Assembly: GCF_042675705.1 (NCBI RefSeq)
Contig: NZ_JBHTJJ010000001.1
DNA length: 64,000 nt
DNA from: Ruegeria arenilitoris
GTDB taxonomy: Bacteria; Pseudomonadota; Alphaproteobacteria; Rhodobacterales; Rhodobacteraceae
Reading direction: 5' to 3' (one strand)
Below the pieces are notes generated by a model, which did not search any database, had not been told where the DNA came from, and saw only the letters and a list, made by a program, of their open reading frames with translations. Positions 1-8,353 of the stretch are shown in pieces (the stretch's first letter is position 1; every line of letters starts with the position of its first letter). Position numbers and translations under genes: made by a program.

Positions 1-51
1 ATCGCTGCCAGCCTTGGATCCGGGTAAACGGATCGACATAGACCCTAATGC

Positions 52-128
52 GCGGTTGTAGCTCAGTTGGTTAGAGTACCGGCCTGTCACGCCGGGGGTC
101 GCGGGTTCGAGCCCCGTCAACCGCGCCA
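52..128 (+). tRNA. tRNA-Asp (anticodon GTC)
   Basis: A full cloverleaf can be drawn. The acceptor stem GCGGTTG (52-58) pairs with CAACCGC (118-124), followed by G125 as discriminator and an encoded CCA (126-128). The anticodon loop CTGTCAC (84-90) places GTC at 86-88, which reads aspartate codons. The T arm is GCGGG-TTCGAGC-CCCGT. Length is 77 nt, normal for this tRNA. Confidence 0.97.
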
Positions 129-220
129 CTTCTCCTCAAAAGTCGTTGCGTTCCCTGTGGACACAGGGTTGCTTTTCTGGACAATCGGTCCCGGCAGGTA
201 GCACGCAGTCGGGGTTTTCG

Positions 221-790
221 ATGGTCAGCTTGAACCGCGTCGTCATGGTTCGGCAAAGCAAGAAATGGATAGGGAGTCTGGGGCCCGAGGCGCTGGATTG
301 CGCCGAAATTTCGGGAAAATGGGGAACGCAGTTCGGGTTTCGCAGCCATACCCAGATCTGGCATCGTCAGCACGATATCTGCAAAGGCCCGCTGATGGAT
401 GAGCGTGGGGAGGTTCGACAATTCGATCTGATCTTGGCCAACCAGGTCTGGGAACATCTTGACCGGCCCTATGAAGCCACTCTGAACGTGCTCGAAATGC
501 TGCGGCCGGGAGGGTGGTTTTGGTTGGCCGTGCCGTTCTTCATCCCATTCCATGCCGCACCGCACGACTGTTCGCGCTGGTCGGCGCGGGGATTGCGCAA
601 CCTGCTGACCGAATGTGGCTTTGATCCGGAAAGTATTCAGGCCGCACAATGGGGCAACCGTCAGGCGGCTTTGCGCAACCTTGAGCAGGTGTGGCCGCCG
701 GTCTATGACCCCGACTCCGACAGTCTGGAAAACGACCCGGATTTTCCGATCTGCGCCTGGGCCATGGCGAAAAAGCCCGAAGACGGTTGA
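221..790 (+). CDS. Class I SAM-dependent methyltransferase domain protein
   Basis: About 189 residues. The middle reads FDLILANQVWEHL, then MLRPGGWFWLAVPFF, then a HDCSRWSARGLRNLL stretch. This is the order seen in Methyltransf_11-type SAM methyltransferases that resemble O-methyltransferases of polysaccharide clusters. The usual glycine-rich motif I is not recognisable; a CAEISG stretch stands at that place, so SAM binding is inferred from the family. The start is uncertain: ATG 221 has GGGG six bases upstream, while ATG 245 is in the same frame without a ribosome site. It stands alone between the tRNA and uvrA, and the substrate is unknown. Confidence 0.65.
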   Translation: MVSLNRVVMVRQSKKWIGSLGPEALDCAEISGKWGTQFGFRSHTQIWHRQHDICKGPLMDERGEVRQFDLILANQVWEHLDRPYEATLNVLEMLRPGGWFWLAVPFFIPFHAAPHDCSRWSARGLRNLLTECGFDPESIQAAQWGNRQAALRNLEQVWPPVYDPDSDSLENDPDFPICAWAMAKKPEDG

Positions 791-812
791 CCCAGACGGA
801 GAAAATCTGCTC

Positions 813-827
813 GTTCACACTTTGTTC
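813..827 (+). promoter_or_regulatory. LexA (SOS) box of uvrA
   Basis: The sequence GTTC at 813-816, seven bases, then GTTC at 824-827 is exactly the GTTC-N7-GTTC direct repeat recognised by alphaproteobacterial LexA. It lies 67 bases before the uvrA start codon, in the expected promoter region. uvrA is a classical SOS gene, so function and site agree. Confidence 0.85.
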
Positions 828-894
828 TAACTTTTCGGTTGGAGACTCAGCGTCGCTCGCCTATCTCTAGGACACTTGTGTGTTGGGGGCTTGG

Positions 895-3753
895 ATGGCT
901 GAGCTGAAGAATATCGAGGTGCGCGGCGCGCGCGAGCACAACCTGAAAAACATCGACGTGGACATTCCGCGCGATCAGCTGGTTGTCGTCACGGGGCTGT
1001 CCGGTTCAGGCAAGTCGTCCTTGGCGTTCGACACGATCTATGCCGAGGGCCAGCGCCGTTATGTCGAAAGCCTGTCGGCCTATGCGCGCCAGTTTCTGGA
1101 CATGATGGAAAAGCCCGATGTGGATCACATCAGCGGCCTGTCCCCGGCGATCTCGATCGAGCAGAAGACCACGTCGAAGAACCCGCGTTCGACCGTGGGA
1201 ACGGTGACCGAGATCTATGACTATCTGCGCCTGCTGTTCGCGCGCGCAGGCACGCCCTACAGCCCCGCCACCGGTTTGCCGATCGAAGCCCAGCAGGTTC
1301 AGGACATGGTCGATCGGATCATGGCGATGGAGGAGGGCACCCGAGGCTATCTGCTGGCGCCCATCGTTCGCGACCGCAAGGGTGAGTACAAGAAAGAGTT
1401 TCTGGAACTGCGCAAGCAGGGGTTCCAGCGCGTCAAGGTCGATGGCCAGTTCTACGAACTGGACGAGCCGCCGACGCTGGACAAGAAGTTCCGCCATGAC
1501 ATCGACGTGGTCGTTGACAGGATCGTCGTGCGCGAGGGGATGGAGACCCGCCTGGCCGACAGCCTGCGCACCGCGCTGGACCTGGCCGATGGCATCGCGA
1601 TACTGGAGACCGCCCCGCGCGAGGGCGAGCCCGAGCGCATCACGTTCTCCGAGAACTTTGCCTGTCCGGTCAGTGGGTTCACCATCCCCGAGATCGAACC
1701 GCGCCTGTTTTCGTTCAACGCGCCTTTTGGGGCTTGCCCGGATTGCGACGGGCTGGGGGTCGAGCTGTTTTTCGACGAACGGCTTGTGGTGCCCGATCAA
1801 ACGCTGAAACTGTATGACGGTGCGCTGGCCCCGTGGCGCAAGGGTAAGTCGCCCTATTTCCTGCAGACGATCGAGGCGATCGCGCGCCACTATGAGTTCG
1901 ACAAGAACACGCCGTGGAAGGACCTTCCGGCGCATGTGCAGCAGGTGTTTCTGCATGGCTCGGGCGATGATGAAATCCAGTTCCGCTATGACGAAGGCGG
2001 ACGGGTCTATCAGGTGACCCGCAGCTTTGAAGGCGTGATCCCGAACATGGAGCGCCGCTATCGCGAAACCGACAGCGCGTGGATCCGCGAGGAATTCGAG
2101 CGGTATCAGAACAACCGTCCCTGCCACACCTGCGAGGGTTATCGACTGCGCCCCGAGGCGTTGGCCGTCAAGATCGCAGGGCTGCATGTTGGCCAAGTGG
2201 TCGAGATGTCGATCAAAGAGGCTCTGGCCTGGGTAGAGGACGCGCCGAACCACCTGAGCGCCCAGAAGAACGAGATCGCCCGCGCGATTCTCAAAGAGAT
2301 CCGCGAGCGGCTGGGATTTCTGAATAACGTAGGTTTGGAATACCTTACGCTGTCTCGTTCAAGTGGCACCCTGTCAGGCGGCGAAAGCCAGCGCATCCGG
2401 CTGGCCAGCCAGATCGGCTCGGGCCTGACCGGCGTGCTTTACGTGCTGGACGAACCCTCGATCGGGCTGCACCAGCGCGACAATGACCGCCTTTTGGGCA
2501 CGCTGAAGAACCTGCGCGATCAGGGCAATACCGTGATCGTCGTCGAACATGACGAGGAAGCCATCCGCGAAGCCGACTATGTGTTCGACATCGGCCCCGG
2601 TGCCGGCGTACATGGCGGGCAGGTGGTCAGCCACGGTACGCCCGAGCAGATCGCAGCGGATGCGGCCTCGATCACGGGGCAGTATCTGTCGGGGGTGCGG
2701 GAAATTCCGGTGCCCGCCGAGCGGCGCAAAGGGAACAAGAAAAAGGTAACGGTTGTAAAGGCTTCGGGCAACAACCTCAAAGACGTGACGGCCGAGTTTC
2801 CGCTGGGCAAGTTCGTCTGCGTGACCGGGGTGTCCGGCGGCGGCAAGTCGACCCTGACGATCGAGACGCTGTTCAAGACCGCCTCGATGCGTCTGAACGG
2901 CGCGCGTCAGACGCCTGCGCCCTGCGAAACGATCAAGGGGCTGGAACATCTGGACAAGGTGATCGACATCGACCAGCGGCCCATCGGGCGCACGCCGCGA
3001 TCGAACCCGGCCACCTATACCGGCGCCTTCGCCCCGATCCGCGACTGGTTCGCCGGTCTGCCCGAGGCCAAGGCGAGGGGATACAAGCCCGGGCGGTTCA
3101 GTTTCAACGTCAAGGGCGGGCGCTGCGAGGCCTGCCAAGGCGACGGGGTCATCAAGATCGAGATGCATTTCCTGCCCGACGTCTATGTCACCTGCGAGAC
3201 CTGCAAGGGCGCGCGCTACAACCGCGAGACGCTCGAGATCAAGTTCAAGGGCAAATCCATCGCTGACGTGCTGGACATGACGGTCGAAGACGCGCAGGAG
3301 TTCTTCAAGGCCGTGCCCTCGATCCGCGACAAGATGGATGCGCTGGCCCGGGTCGGGCTAGGCTACATCAAGGTCGGCCAGCAGGCCACGACCCTGTCGG
3401 GCGGCGAGGCGCAGCGGGTCAAGCTGTCGAAAGAGCTGGCAAAACGTTCGACGGGCCGAACCCTGTACATCCTGGACGAGCCCACCACCGGCCTGCATTT
3501 CGAAGACGTGCGCAAGCTGTTGGAAGTGCTGCATGAACTGGTCGATCAGGGCAACACGGTCGTGGTGATCGAACACAATCTGGACGTGGTGAAAACCGCC
3601 GACTGGATCATCGACATCGGCCCCGAGGGTGGTGATGGCGGCGGCGAGATCGTGGCCGTGGGCACCCCGGAAGAGGTCGCCGAATGCGAGCGCAGCCACA
3701 CCGGACGTTACCTCAAGCCGATGCTGAACCCCGAACGCGTGGCGGCCGAGTAG
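895..3753 (+). CDS. uvrA: Excinuclease ABC subunit A
   Basis: UvrA recognises bulky DNA lesions with UvrB in nucleotide excision repair. The 952-residue product has the full family layout: first Walker A GLSGSGKSS at residues 34-42, a zinc site CPDCDGLG near 282, ABC signature LSGGESQRIRL near 493, second Walker A GVSGGGKST near 645, a second zinc region with CEACQGDG and CETCKGAR near 744-770, and signature LSGGEAQRVKL near 833. The start at ATG 895 is preferred over an in-frame GTG at 880 because GGGGG stands just before it and MAELKNIEVRGAREHNL is the usual N terminus. The SOS box at 813-827 indicates LexA control. Confidence 0.98.
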   Translation: MAELKNIEVRGAREHNLKNIDVDIPRDQLVVVTGLSGSGKSSLAFDTIYAEGQRRYVESLSAYARQFLDMMEKPDVDHISGLSPAISIEQKTTSKNPRSTVGTVTEIYDYLRLLFARAGTPYSPATGLPIEAQQVQDMVDRIMAMEEGTRGYLLAPIVRDRKGEYKKEFLELRKQGFQRVKVDGQFYELDEPPTLDKKFRHDIDVVVDRIVVREGMETRLADSLRTALDLADGIAILETAPREGEPERITFSENFACPVSGFTIPEIEPRLFSFNAPFGACPDCDGLGVELFFDERLVVPDQTLKLYDGALAPWRKGKSPYFLQTIEAIARHYEFDKNTPWKDLPAHVQQVFLHGSGDDEIQFRYDEGGRVYQVTRSFEGVIPNMERRYRETDSAWIREEFERYQNNRPCHTCEGYRLRPEALAVKIAGLHVGQVVEMSIKEALAWVEDAPNHLSAQKNEIARAILKEIRERLGFLNNVGLEYLTLSRSSGTLSGGESQRIRLASQIGSGLTGVLYVLDEPSIGLHQRDNDRLLGTLKNLRDQGNTVIVVEHDEEAIREADYVFDIGPGAGVHGGQVVSHGTPEQIAADAASITGQYLSGVREIPVPAERRKGNKKKVTVVKASGNNLKDVTAEFPLGKFVCVTGVSGGGKSTLTIETLFKTASMRLNGARQTPAPCETIKGLEHLDKVIDIDQRPIGRTPRSNPATYTGAFAPIRDWFAGLPEAKARGYKPGRFSFNVKGGRCEACQGDGVIKIEMHFLPDVYVTCETCKGARYNRETLEIKFKGKSIADVLDMTVEDAQEFFKAVPSIRDKMDALARVGLGYIKVGQQATTLSGGEAQRVKLSKELAKRSTGRTLYILDEPTTGLHFEDVRKLLEVLHELVDQGNTVVVIEHNLDVVKTADWIIDIGPEGGDGGGEIVAVGTPEEVAECERSHTGRYLKPMLNPERVAAE

Positions 3754-3765
3754 GCTGCCTGCGCG

Positions 3766-4155
3766 TCAGTACAGAATATCGGCCACCGCGCCGATCAGGT
3801 TCAGCACTTTGCGCGTATCGGGGTCGATGCTGTAGACGTAGTCGCCCGCGCGAACGTAGTTGCCGCCGCGTTTCAGACCATAGCGGTACGGATCGTCGAT
3901 CCAGACATAGTCGCGATCAATCCGATCGCCGACCTTGTACCACTTCTTGACCTGGCCGGGCGGTACGCAGGGCACGGCCTTCTTCGCCAACCCGGGCGGG
4001 CAGTTGGCAACGGATTTTGCGCCTTTCTGCGGGGCCACGCGCTCGACCGAGAACGTATCCTTGTTCTTTCCCTTGCCTTTGCCGTTGTCAGCCAGCGTCG
4101 AGACCGGGGTCAGTGACAGGCCGGCAAGCAGTGCAATATTCAACAGTGTCTTCAT
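3766..4155 (-). CDS. Small secreted RcnB-like protein
   Basis: 129 residues. The N terminus MKTLLNIALLAGLSLTPVS followed by TLADNG looks like a cleaved Sec signal peptide. The rest carries a basic lysine/glycine run, PPGLAKK and PPGQVKKWYKVGD, then a C-terminal GDYVYSIDPDTRKVLNLIG block that resembles RcnB-family periplasmic proteins. No catalytic motif is visible. It converges on uvrA with 12 bases between them, so it is a separate transcription unit. Its position next to uvrA says nothing about repair; the likely location is the periplasm and the role is unknown. Confidence 0.7.
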   Translation of the reverse strand: MKTLLNIALLAGLSLTPVSTLADNGKGKGKNKDTFSVERVAPQKGAKSVANCPPGLAKKAVPCVPPGQVKKWYKVGDRIDRDYVWIDDPYRYGLKRGGNYVRAGDYVYSIDPDTRKVLNLIGAVADILY

Positions 4156-4257
4156 GGGCGGTTCCCCTCGGTTCGTCGCGCCGTCATGCCGCTTTTCCCA
4201 GTATTTTGGAATGCCCGCCAGAAGTGCAAGCCCTGGGCGGCGAAATGCCGCCCAAGC

Positions 4258-5130
4258 TCAGCTGCGGCCGCGCTTTTCGAACCGGGGCAGCATGGCCGAG
4301 AAATCCATGCCCTTGCCGTCTTCGGATTCGACGAACTGTTCGTACAGTGCAGTGGCGATCTGGCCCATCGGCGTGTCCGCATCGGCGCTTTCGGCGGCCT
4401 GCTGGCTGAGCCGCAGGTCCTTGAGCATCAACTCGGCAGCGAAACCGGGCTTGTAGCCGTTGTCGGCAGGTGACTGCGGCCCGACACCGGGGGCGGGGCA
4501 ATAGGCATTGATGCTCCAGCTGTAGCCAGACGAAGTGCTGACCACGTCGAACATCTTCTGCCGGTCCAGGCCCAGCTTGTCGGCCAATGCAAAGGCCTCG
4601 CAAGTGGCGATCATGGTGACGCCCAGGATCATGTTGTTGCAGATCTTGGCGGCCTGACCGGCGCCCGCCGCGCCGCAATGCACCGCCTTCTGGCCCATGA
4701 TCTCGAATAGCGGGGCCGCCTTGGCAAAGGCCGCGTCCGAGCCGCCGGCCATGAAGGTCAGCGTGCCTGCGGCCGCGCCACCGATTCCGCCCGAAACGGG
4801 CGCGTCCACGGCCAGAAGCCCGGCCTGTTCGGCCTGGTCCGCCACGGCGCGGGCGCTGTCCACATCGACGGTCGAGCAGTCGATGAACACCGCGCCTTTT
4901 TCCATGTGCGGAATGATCTGATCGGCCACCGCGCGCAGGATGTCGCCATTGGGCAGCATGGTGATGACCGCCTCGGCCCCGCGGACAGCATCAATGGCCG
5001 TTTCAGCCTTGGTCACGCCCTCGACCGACACGCCCGCGGTGTCGAATCCGGTCACGTCGTGACCGGCCTTGGCCAGATTGGCCGCCATCGGCGCGCCCAT
5101 GTTGCCCAGGCCAATGAATCCGATCTTCAT
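4258..5130 (-). CDS. mmsB: 3-hydroxyisobutyrate dehydrogenase
   Basis: Oxidises 3-hydroxyisobutyrate to methylmalonate semialdehyde with NAD+ in valine breakdown. The 290 residues start with the Rossmann motif GFIGLGNMGAPMAANL. VSGGIGGAAAGTL (substrate loop) and GAGQAAKICNN (catalytic lysine region) follow, as in the HIBADH family, and the length is normal. It is the last gene of a leftward operon, three bases after the stop of the hydrolase gene, with the acyl-CoA dehydrogenase upstream, so three consecutive valine steps are co-transcribed. The next enzyme, mmsA, is at 11.9 kb. Confidence 0.95.
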   Translation of the reverse strand: MKIGFIGLGNMGAPMAANLAKAGHDVTGFDTAGVSVEGVTKAETAIDAVRGAEAVITMLPNGDILRAVADQIIPHMEKGAVFIDCSTVDVDSARAVADQAEQAGLLAVDAPVSGGIGGAAAGTLTFMAGGSDAAFAKAAPLFEIMGQKAVHCGAAGAGQAAKICNNMILGVTMIATCEAFALADKLGLDRQKMFDVVSTSSGYSWSINAYCPAPGVGPQSPADNGYKPGFAAELMLKDLRLSQQAAESADADTPMGQIATALYEQFVESEDGKGMDFSAMLPRFEKRGRS

Positions 5131-5133
5131 GTT

Positions 5134-6168
5134 TCACTCCTCCTCGAATGTCAGCGTGTCCGCGCCCAGCGGCATCAGCATCCGTGATACCGCCGCGGCC
5201 GGTACGTTCATGTCCGCAAACTGCCATTTCGGGTTGCGGTCCTTGTCGATGATCTGCGCCCGGATACCTTCGAGAAAGTCGCCATGCTCCATCGACCGGA
5301 AGGTAAAGCGGTATTCCAGCTCCAGCGCCTTGCGCATGGTCAGGGCGGGCCCGCGCAGGCGGTGCAGCATCTCGATCGCGCAGGCCATGGACAGCGGCGA
5401 ATTGCGGCCCATCGCCTCGAGCGCGCCCCGGGTGAATTCGGTGTCGCCATTGCGCAGGTCGGTCAGAACGTCGCCCAGGGTTTCACCAACGAAGAAACGG
5501 TCGATGTCGTCCTGCGGCAAGCTGCGGTCCGGGGCAGGGGCGGCGTGTTCGGCCAGCAGGTCGTCCTTGCCCGAGGCTTCGAGCATCTCGATCATGTCGG
5601 GCCATTGGTCCTGCGGGATGAAGTGGTCGGCGAACCCGGCATAGATCGCGTCGCCCGGACCCATGCGCGCGCCGGTGACGCCCAGATATTCGCCCAGCCG
5701 CCCTGGCGCCAGCGCCAGCAGTAGCGACCCGCCCACATCCGGCACCAGCCCGATCGAGCATTCGGGCATCGCGATCTTCGAGCTTTCGCCGACGATCCGG
5801 TGCGTGCCGTGACAGCCGATGCCCACGCCGCCGCCCATCGTAAAGCCCTGCAGGAAGCTGACCACGGGCTTGGGATATTCAAAGATCATCGCGTTCAGGC
5901 GGTATTCATCGCGCCAGAACTTCTGCCCATAGGCATAATCGCCCTTTGTGCCCGTTGCGTACAACTCGGCAATATCACCGCCCGCGCAAAAGGCCTTTTC
6001 GCCCTCGGCATCAAGAATGACCAGATCGACCTCGTCATCCTCGCGCCAATTGCGCAGGGCGGCGTCGATGGCCATGCACATCTCGTAGCTCAGCGCATTC
6101 AGGGCCTTGGGCCGGGTCAGGGTGATCCGGCCGGCGCGGCCCGTGGTGCGGATGTCGATATCGGACAT
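5134..6168 (-). CDS. 3-hydroxyisobutyryl-CoA hydrolase (crotonase superfamily)
   Basis: Predicted to release 3-hydroxyisobutyrate from its CoA ester in valine catabolism. The 344 residues have the crotonase fold with RPKALNALSYEM, the oxyanion-hole segment AFCAGGDIAELY, GFTMGGGVGIGCHGTHRI and PECSIGLVPDVGGS. The last is typical of HIBCH, as is the length, which exceeds the roughly 260 residues of plain enoyl-CoA hydratases. The ATG at 6168 is chosen because MSDIDIRTTGRAG aligns with family starts; an upstream in-frame start would overlap the preceding gene. It lies 7 bases after the dehydrogenase stop and 3 bases before mmsB. Confidence 0.92.
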   Translation of the reverse strand: MSDIDIRTTGRAGRITLTRPKALNALSYEMCMAIDAALRNWREDDEVDLVILDAEGEKAFCAGGDIAELYATGTKGDYAYGQKFWRDEYRLNAMIFEYPKPVVSFLQGFTMGGGVGIGCHGTHRIVGESSKIAMPECSIGLVPDVGGSLLLALAPGRLGEYLGVTGARMGPGDAIYAGFADHFIPQDQWPDMIEMLEASGKDDLLAEHAAPAPDRSLPQDDIDRFFVGETLGDVLTDLRNGDTEFTRGALEAMGRNSPLSMACAIEMLHRLRGPALTMRKALELEYRFTFRSMEHGDFLEGIRAQIIDKDRNPKWQFADMNVPAAAVSRMLMPLGADTLTFEEE

Positions 6169-6175
6169 GGAAACC

Positions 6176-7318
6176 TCAGCGATGGGCGAGCAGTTGGCGG
6201 GCAACGATCACGCGCATGATCTCGTTCGTGCCTTCCAGAATTTGATGCACTCGCAGATCGCGCACAAGCTTTTCGATGCCGTAATCGGCCAAATAGCCGT
6301 AGCCGCCATGCAACTGCAGGCACTGATCGACCACTTTCGATCCTGTCTCGGTCACGAATTTCTTGGCCATCGCGCAGAACTTGGTGGCGTCGGGCGCGCC
6401 CTGATCCAGCTTCCAGGCCGCCTGACGCAGGAAGGTGCGGGCGGCCTGCAGCTCGATCTCCATGTCGGCCAGCCGGAATTGCAGGGCCTGGAACTGGTCG
6501 ATGGTCTGGCCGAAGGCCTTGCGTTCGGACATGTACTGCAGCGTCATGTCCAGCCCCGCCTGCGCCGCACCCAGCGAGCATGAGGCGATGTTCAGGCGCC
6601 CGCCATCCAAGCCCATCATCGCGTATTTGAACCCGTCGCCCTCGGTCCCGACAAGGTTTTCGGCCGGGATCTTGCAGTCGTCGAACTGGACCTGCGCGGT
6701 GGGCTGGCTTTTCCAGCCCATCTTTTGTTCCAGTGCGCCGAAGCTGAGGCCCGGTGTGCCGTCCTCGACATAAACCGTCGAGATTCCCTTGGGTCCGTCG
6801 CCGCCTGTGCGCACCATGCAGACATAGGCATCGGAATAGCCGCCGCCCGAGATGAAGGCCTTGGTGCCGTTCAGCGAATAACCGTCGTTGGTGCGCTCGG
6901 CCCGCGTCTTGAGCGCCGCCGCGTCCGAGCCCGAGCCCGGTTCGGTCAGGCAATAGCTGAGCACCGTGTTCAGGCTGAGAACGTCGGGCATGATGCGCGA
7001 TTTCAATTCATCGCTGGCAAAGCTGTCCAGCATCTTGGCGCACATGTTGTGGATCGACAGAAAGGCCGCGACCGAGGGGCAGGCCATCGACAGCGCCTCG
7101 AACACCAGCGTGGCGTCCAGACGGGTCAGGCCCGAGCCGCCGCATTCTTCGGACACGTAGAGCCCTCCAAAGCCCAGTTCGCCGACCTTGGGCCACAGAT
7201 CCTTGGGTATGGTGCCCTCGGCCTCCCACTGGCGGGCGAAAGGTGCGATCTGTTCTTGCCCGAACGCGTAGGCCATATCGAAAATGGCCGTCTGTTCCTC
7301 GGTCAGCGCGAAATCCAT
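6176..7318 (-). CDS. Isobutyryl-CoA dehydrogenase (acyl-CoA dehydrogenase family)
   Basis: FAD enzyme expected to oxidise isobutyryl-CoA to methacrylyl-CoA. The 380 residues show the acyl-CoA dehydrogenase signatures: CLTEPGSGSDAAAL for flavin contact, ALEQKMGWKSQPTAQVQFDD, the central SERKAFGQTIDQFQALQF, and near the C terminus LQLHGGYGYLADY followed by QILEGTNEIMRVIVAR with the catalytic-base glutamate. The neighbours encode the later valine steps, which favours isobutyryl-CoA over other branched substrates. No dedicated methacrylyl-CoA hydratase gene is seen here; a general crotonase elsewhere may serve. Confidence 0.9.
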   Translation of the reverse strand: MDFALTEEQTAIFDMAYAFGQEQIAPFARQWEAEGTIPKDLWPKVGELGFGGLYVSEECGGSGLTRLDATLVFEALSMACPSVAAFLSIHNMCAKMLDSFASDELKSRIMPDVLSLNTVLSYCLTEPGSGSDAAALKTRAERTNDGYSLNGTKAFISGGGYSDAYVCMVRTGGDGPKGISTVYVEDGTPGLSFGALEQKMGWKSQPTAQVQFDDCKIPAENLVGTEGDGFKYAMMGLDGGRLNIASCSLGAAQAGLDMTLQYMSERKAFGQTIDQFQALQFRLADMEIELQAARTFLRQAAWKLDQGAPDATKFCAMAKKFVTETGSKVVDQCLQLHGGYGYLADYGIEKLVRDLRVHQILEGTNEIMRVIVARQLLAHR

Positions 7319-7365
7319 GGCCGGTCTCCCCCTTGTGGCGACGTGAATTGAACGACTGTTTATTT

Positions 7366-7375
7366 ATTGCGCAAT
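7366..7375. promoter_or_regulatory. Perfect 10-bp palindrome before the valine operon
   Basis: ATTGCGCAAT lies 48 bases upstream of the acyl-CoA dehydrogenase start, in the promoter zone. It is a candidate operator. The regulator is not known, and a palindrome this short could arise by chance. Confidence 0.3.
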
Positions 7376-7492
7376 CCTTACAGAAATTTTTCACGCGGAG
7401 CAAACCCCGTGATGCACGTGCGCCGGATTTGGGTGATTGCCAAAAGGCGGTTATGCTGAGCCATTCGTTTTATTGATTGATCGGAGTTGTGG

Positions 7493-8350
7493 ATGTCGAA
7501 TTACAAGATGGCCGTGGTTGCGATACACGGAATGGGCAGCCAGTCGGTCGGGCCGAACCAGCCGTCCTCGGTGCCGACGTTTTCGAGCGACCTGCACGAC
7601 CGGGTGGGGCGGCAGTTGGGGCAGGACATGAGCAAGGTTGCCTGGCACGAGGTGATCTGGGCGCAGATCCTGCAGGGGCGGCAGATGGACTATCTGAACA
7701 GCATAAGCCCCTATACTGGCTATGACCGCACGCGCCGTTTCGTTGTATGCAACCTGTCTGACGCGGCATCCTATCGCCCGACCCCCGACGGTAGCGACAA
7801 GACCTATGCCGCAATCCATGAACGAGTTGCGCAGGTAATACGCATCGTCCGGTTTCAGATCGGCGAGCGTGCCCCCATCCTGATCGTCGCCCATTCCCTG
7901 GGTGGGCATATCATGTCGAACTACATCTATGACCTTCAGCGCCATCTGCGCCACGGTGGATTGCCGCAGCACGGTGTTCCGGTGGAAGACATGCAGACAG
8001 TGGCCGGGCTGGTCACGTTTGGCTGCAACATCCCGATCTTTCTGTTCGCCTATCCCGAACAGGACATCACGCCGATCCAACGCCCCAACCAGGAATTGCC
8101 ATTGACCCTGCAATTCCATAACTGGTGGCAGAACTATTATGACAAGCACGACGTTCTTGGCTTCCCCCTTGGACCGATCGCGCCCAGCTTTGGGCAGCTT
8201 GTCGGAACGGGGGAGATCACCGACCAGGCAATCCGGGTCGGGAATATCTTCACCGGATGGAATCCGTTTTCGCACAATGGGTATTGGAAAGCCCGCAGCC
8301 TGTACGAGCCCGTGGCCGACCGGATCAGACAGATCCTCAATGCGGTGTGA
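7493..8350 (+). CDS. Alpha/beta hydrolase-like protein
   Basis: 285 residues. An N-terminal strand MAVVAIHGMGSQ (HG oxyanion motif) and VAHSLGGHIMSNYIYDL, with nucleophile Ser135 in an A-H-S-L-G elbow, indicate a serine alpha/beta hydrolase. A candidate histidine lies in the C-terminal part (SHNGYW). There is no signal peptide, so it is probably cytoplasmic. ATG 7493 is chosen because GGAG at 7483-7486 sits six bases before it. It ends three bases before the stop of the opposite-strand YbdK gene. Substrate unknown. Confidence 0.7.
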   Translation: MSNYKMAVVAIHGMGSQSVGPNQPSSVPTFSSDLHDRVGRQLGQDMSKVAWHEVIWAQILQGRQMDYLNSISPYTGYDRTRRFVVCNLSDAASYRPTPDGSDKTYAAIHERVAQVIRIVRFQIGERAPILIVAHSLGGHIMSNYIYDLQRHLRHGGLPQHGVPVEDMQTVAGLVTFGCNIPIFLFAYPEQDITPIQRPNQELPLTLQFHNWWQNYYDKHDVLGFPLGPIAPSFGQLVGTGEITDQAIRVGNIFTGWNPFSHNGYWKARSLYEPVADRIRQILNAV

Positions 8351-8353
8351 GAG

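Noticed and set aside
1006..2253. Long open frame antisense to uvrA
   Set aside because: It is a codon-bias shadow of a clearly conserved gene in G+C-rich DNA; its product has no domain features.
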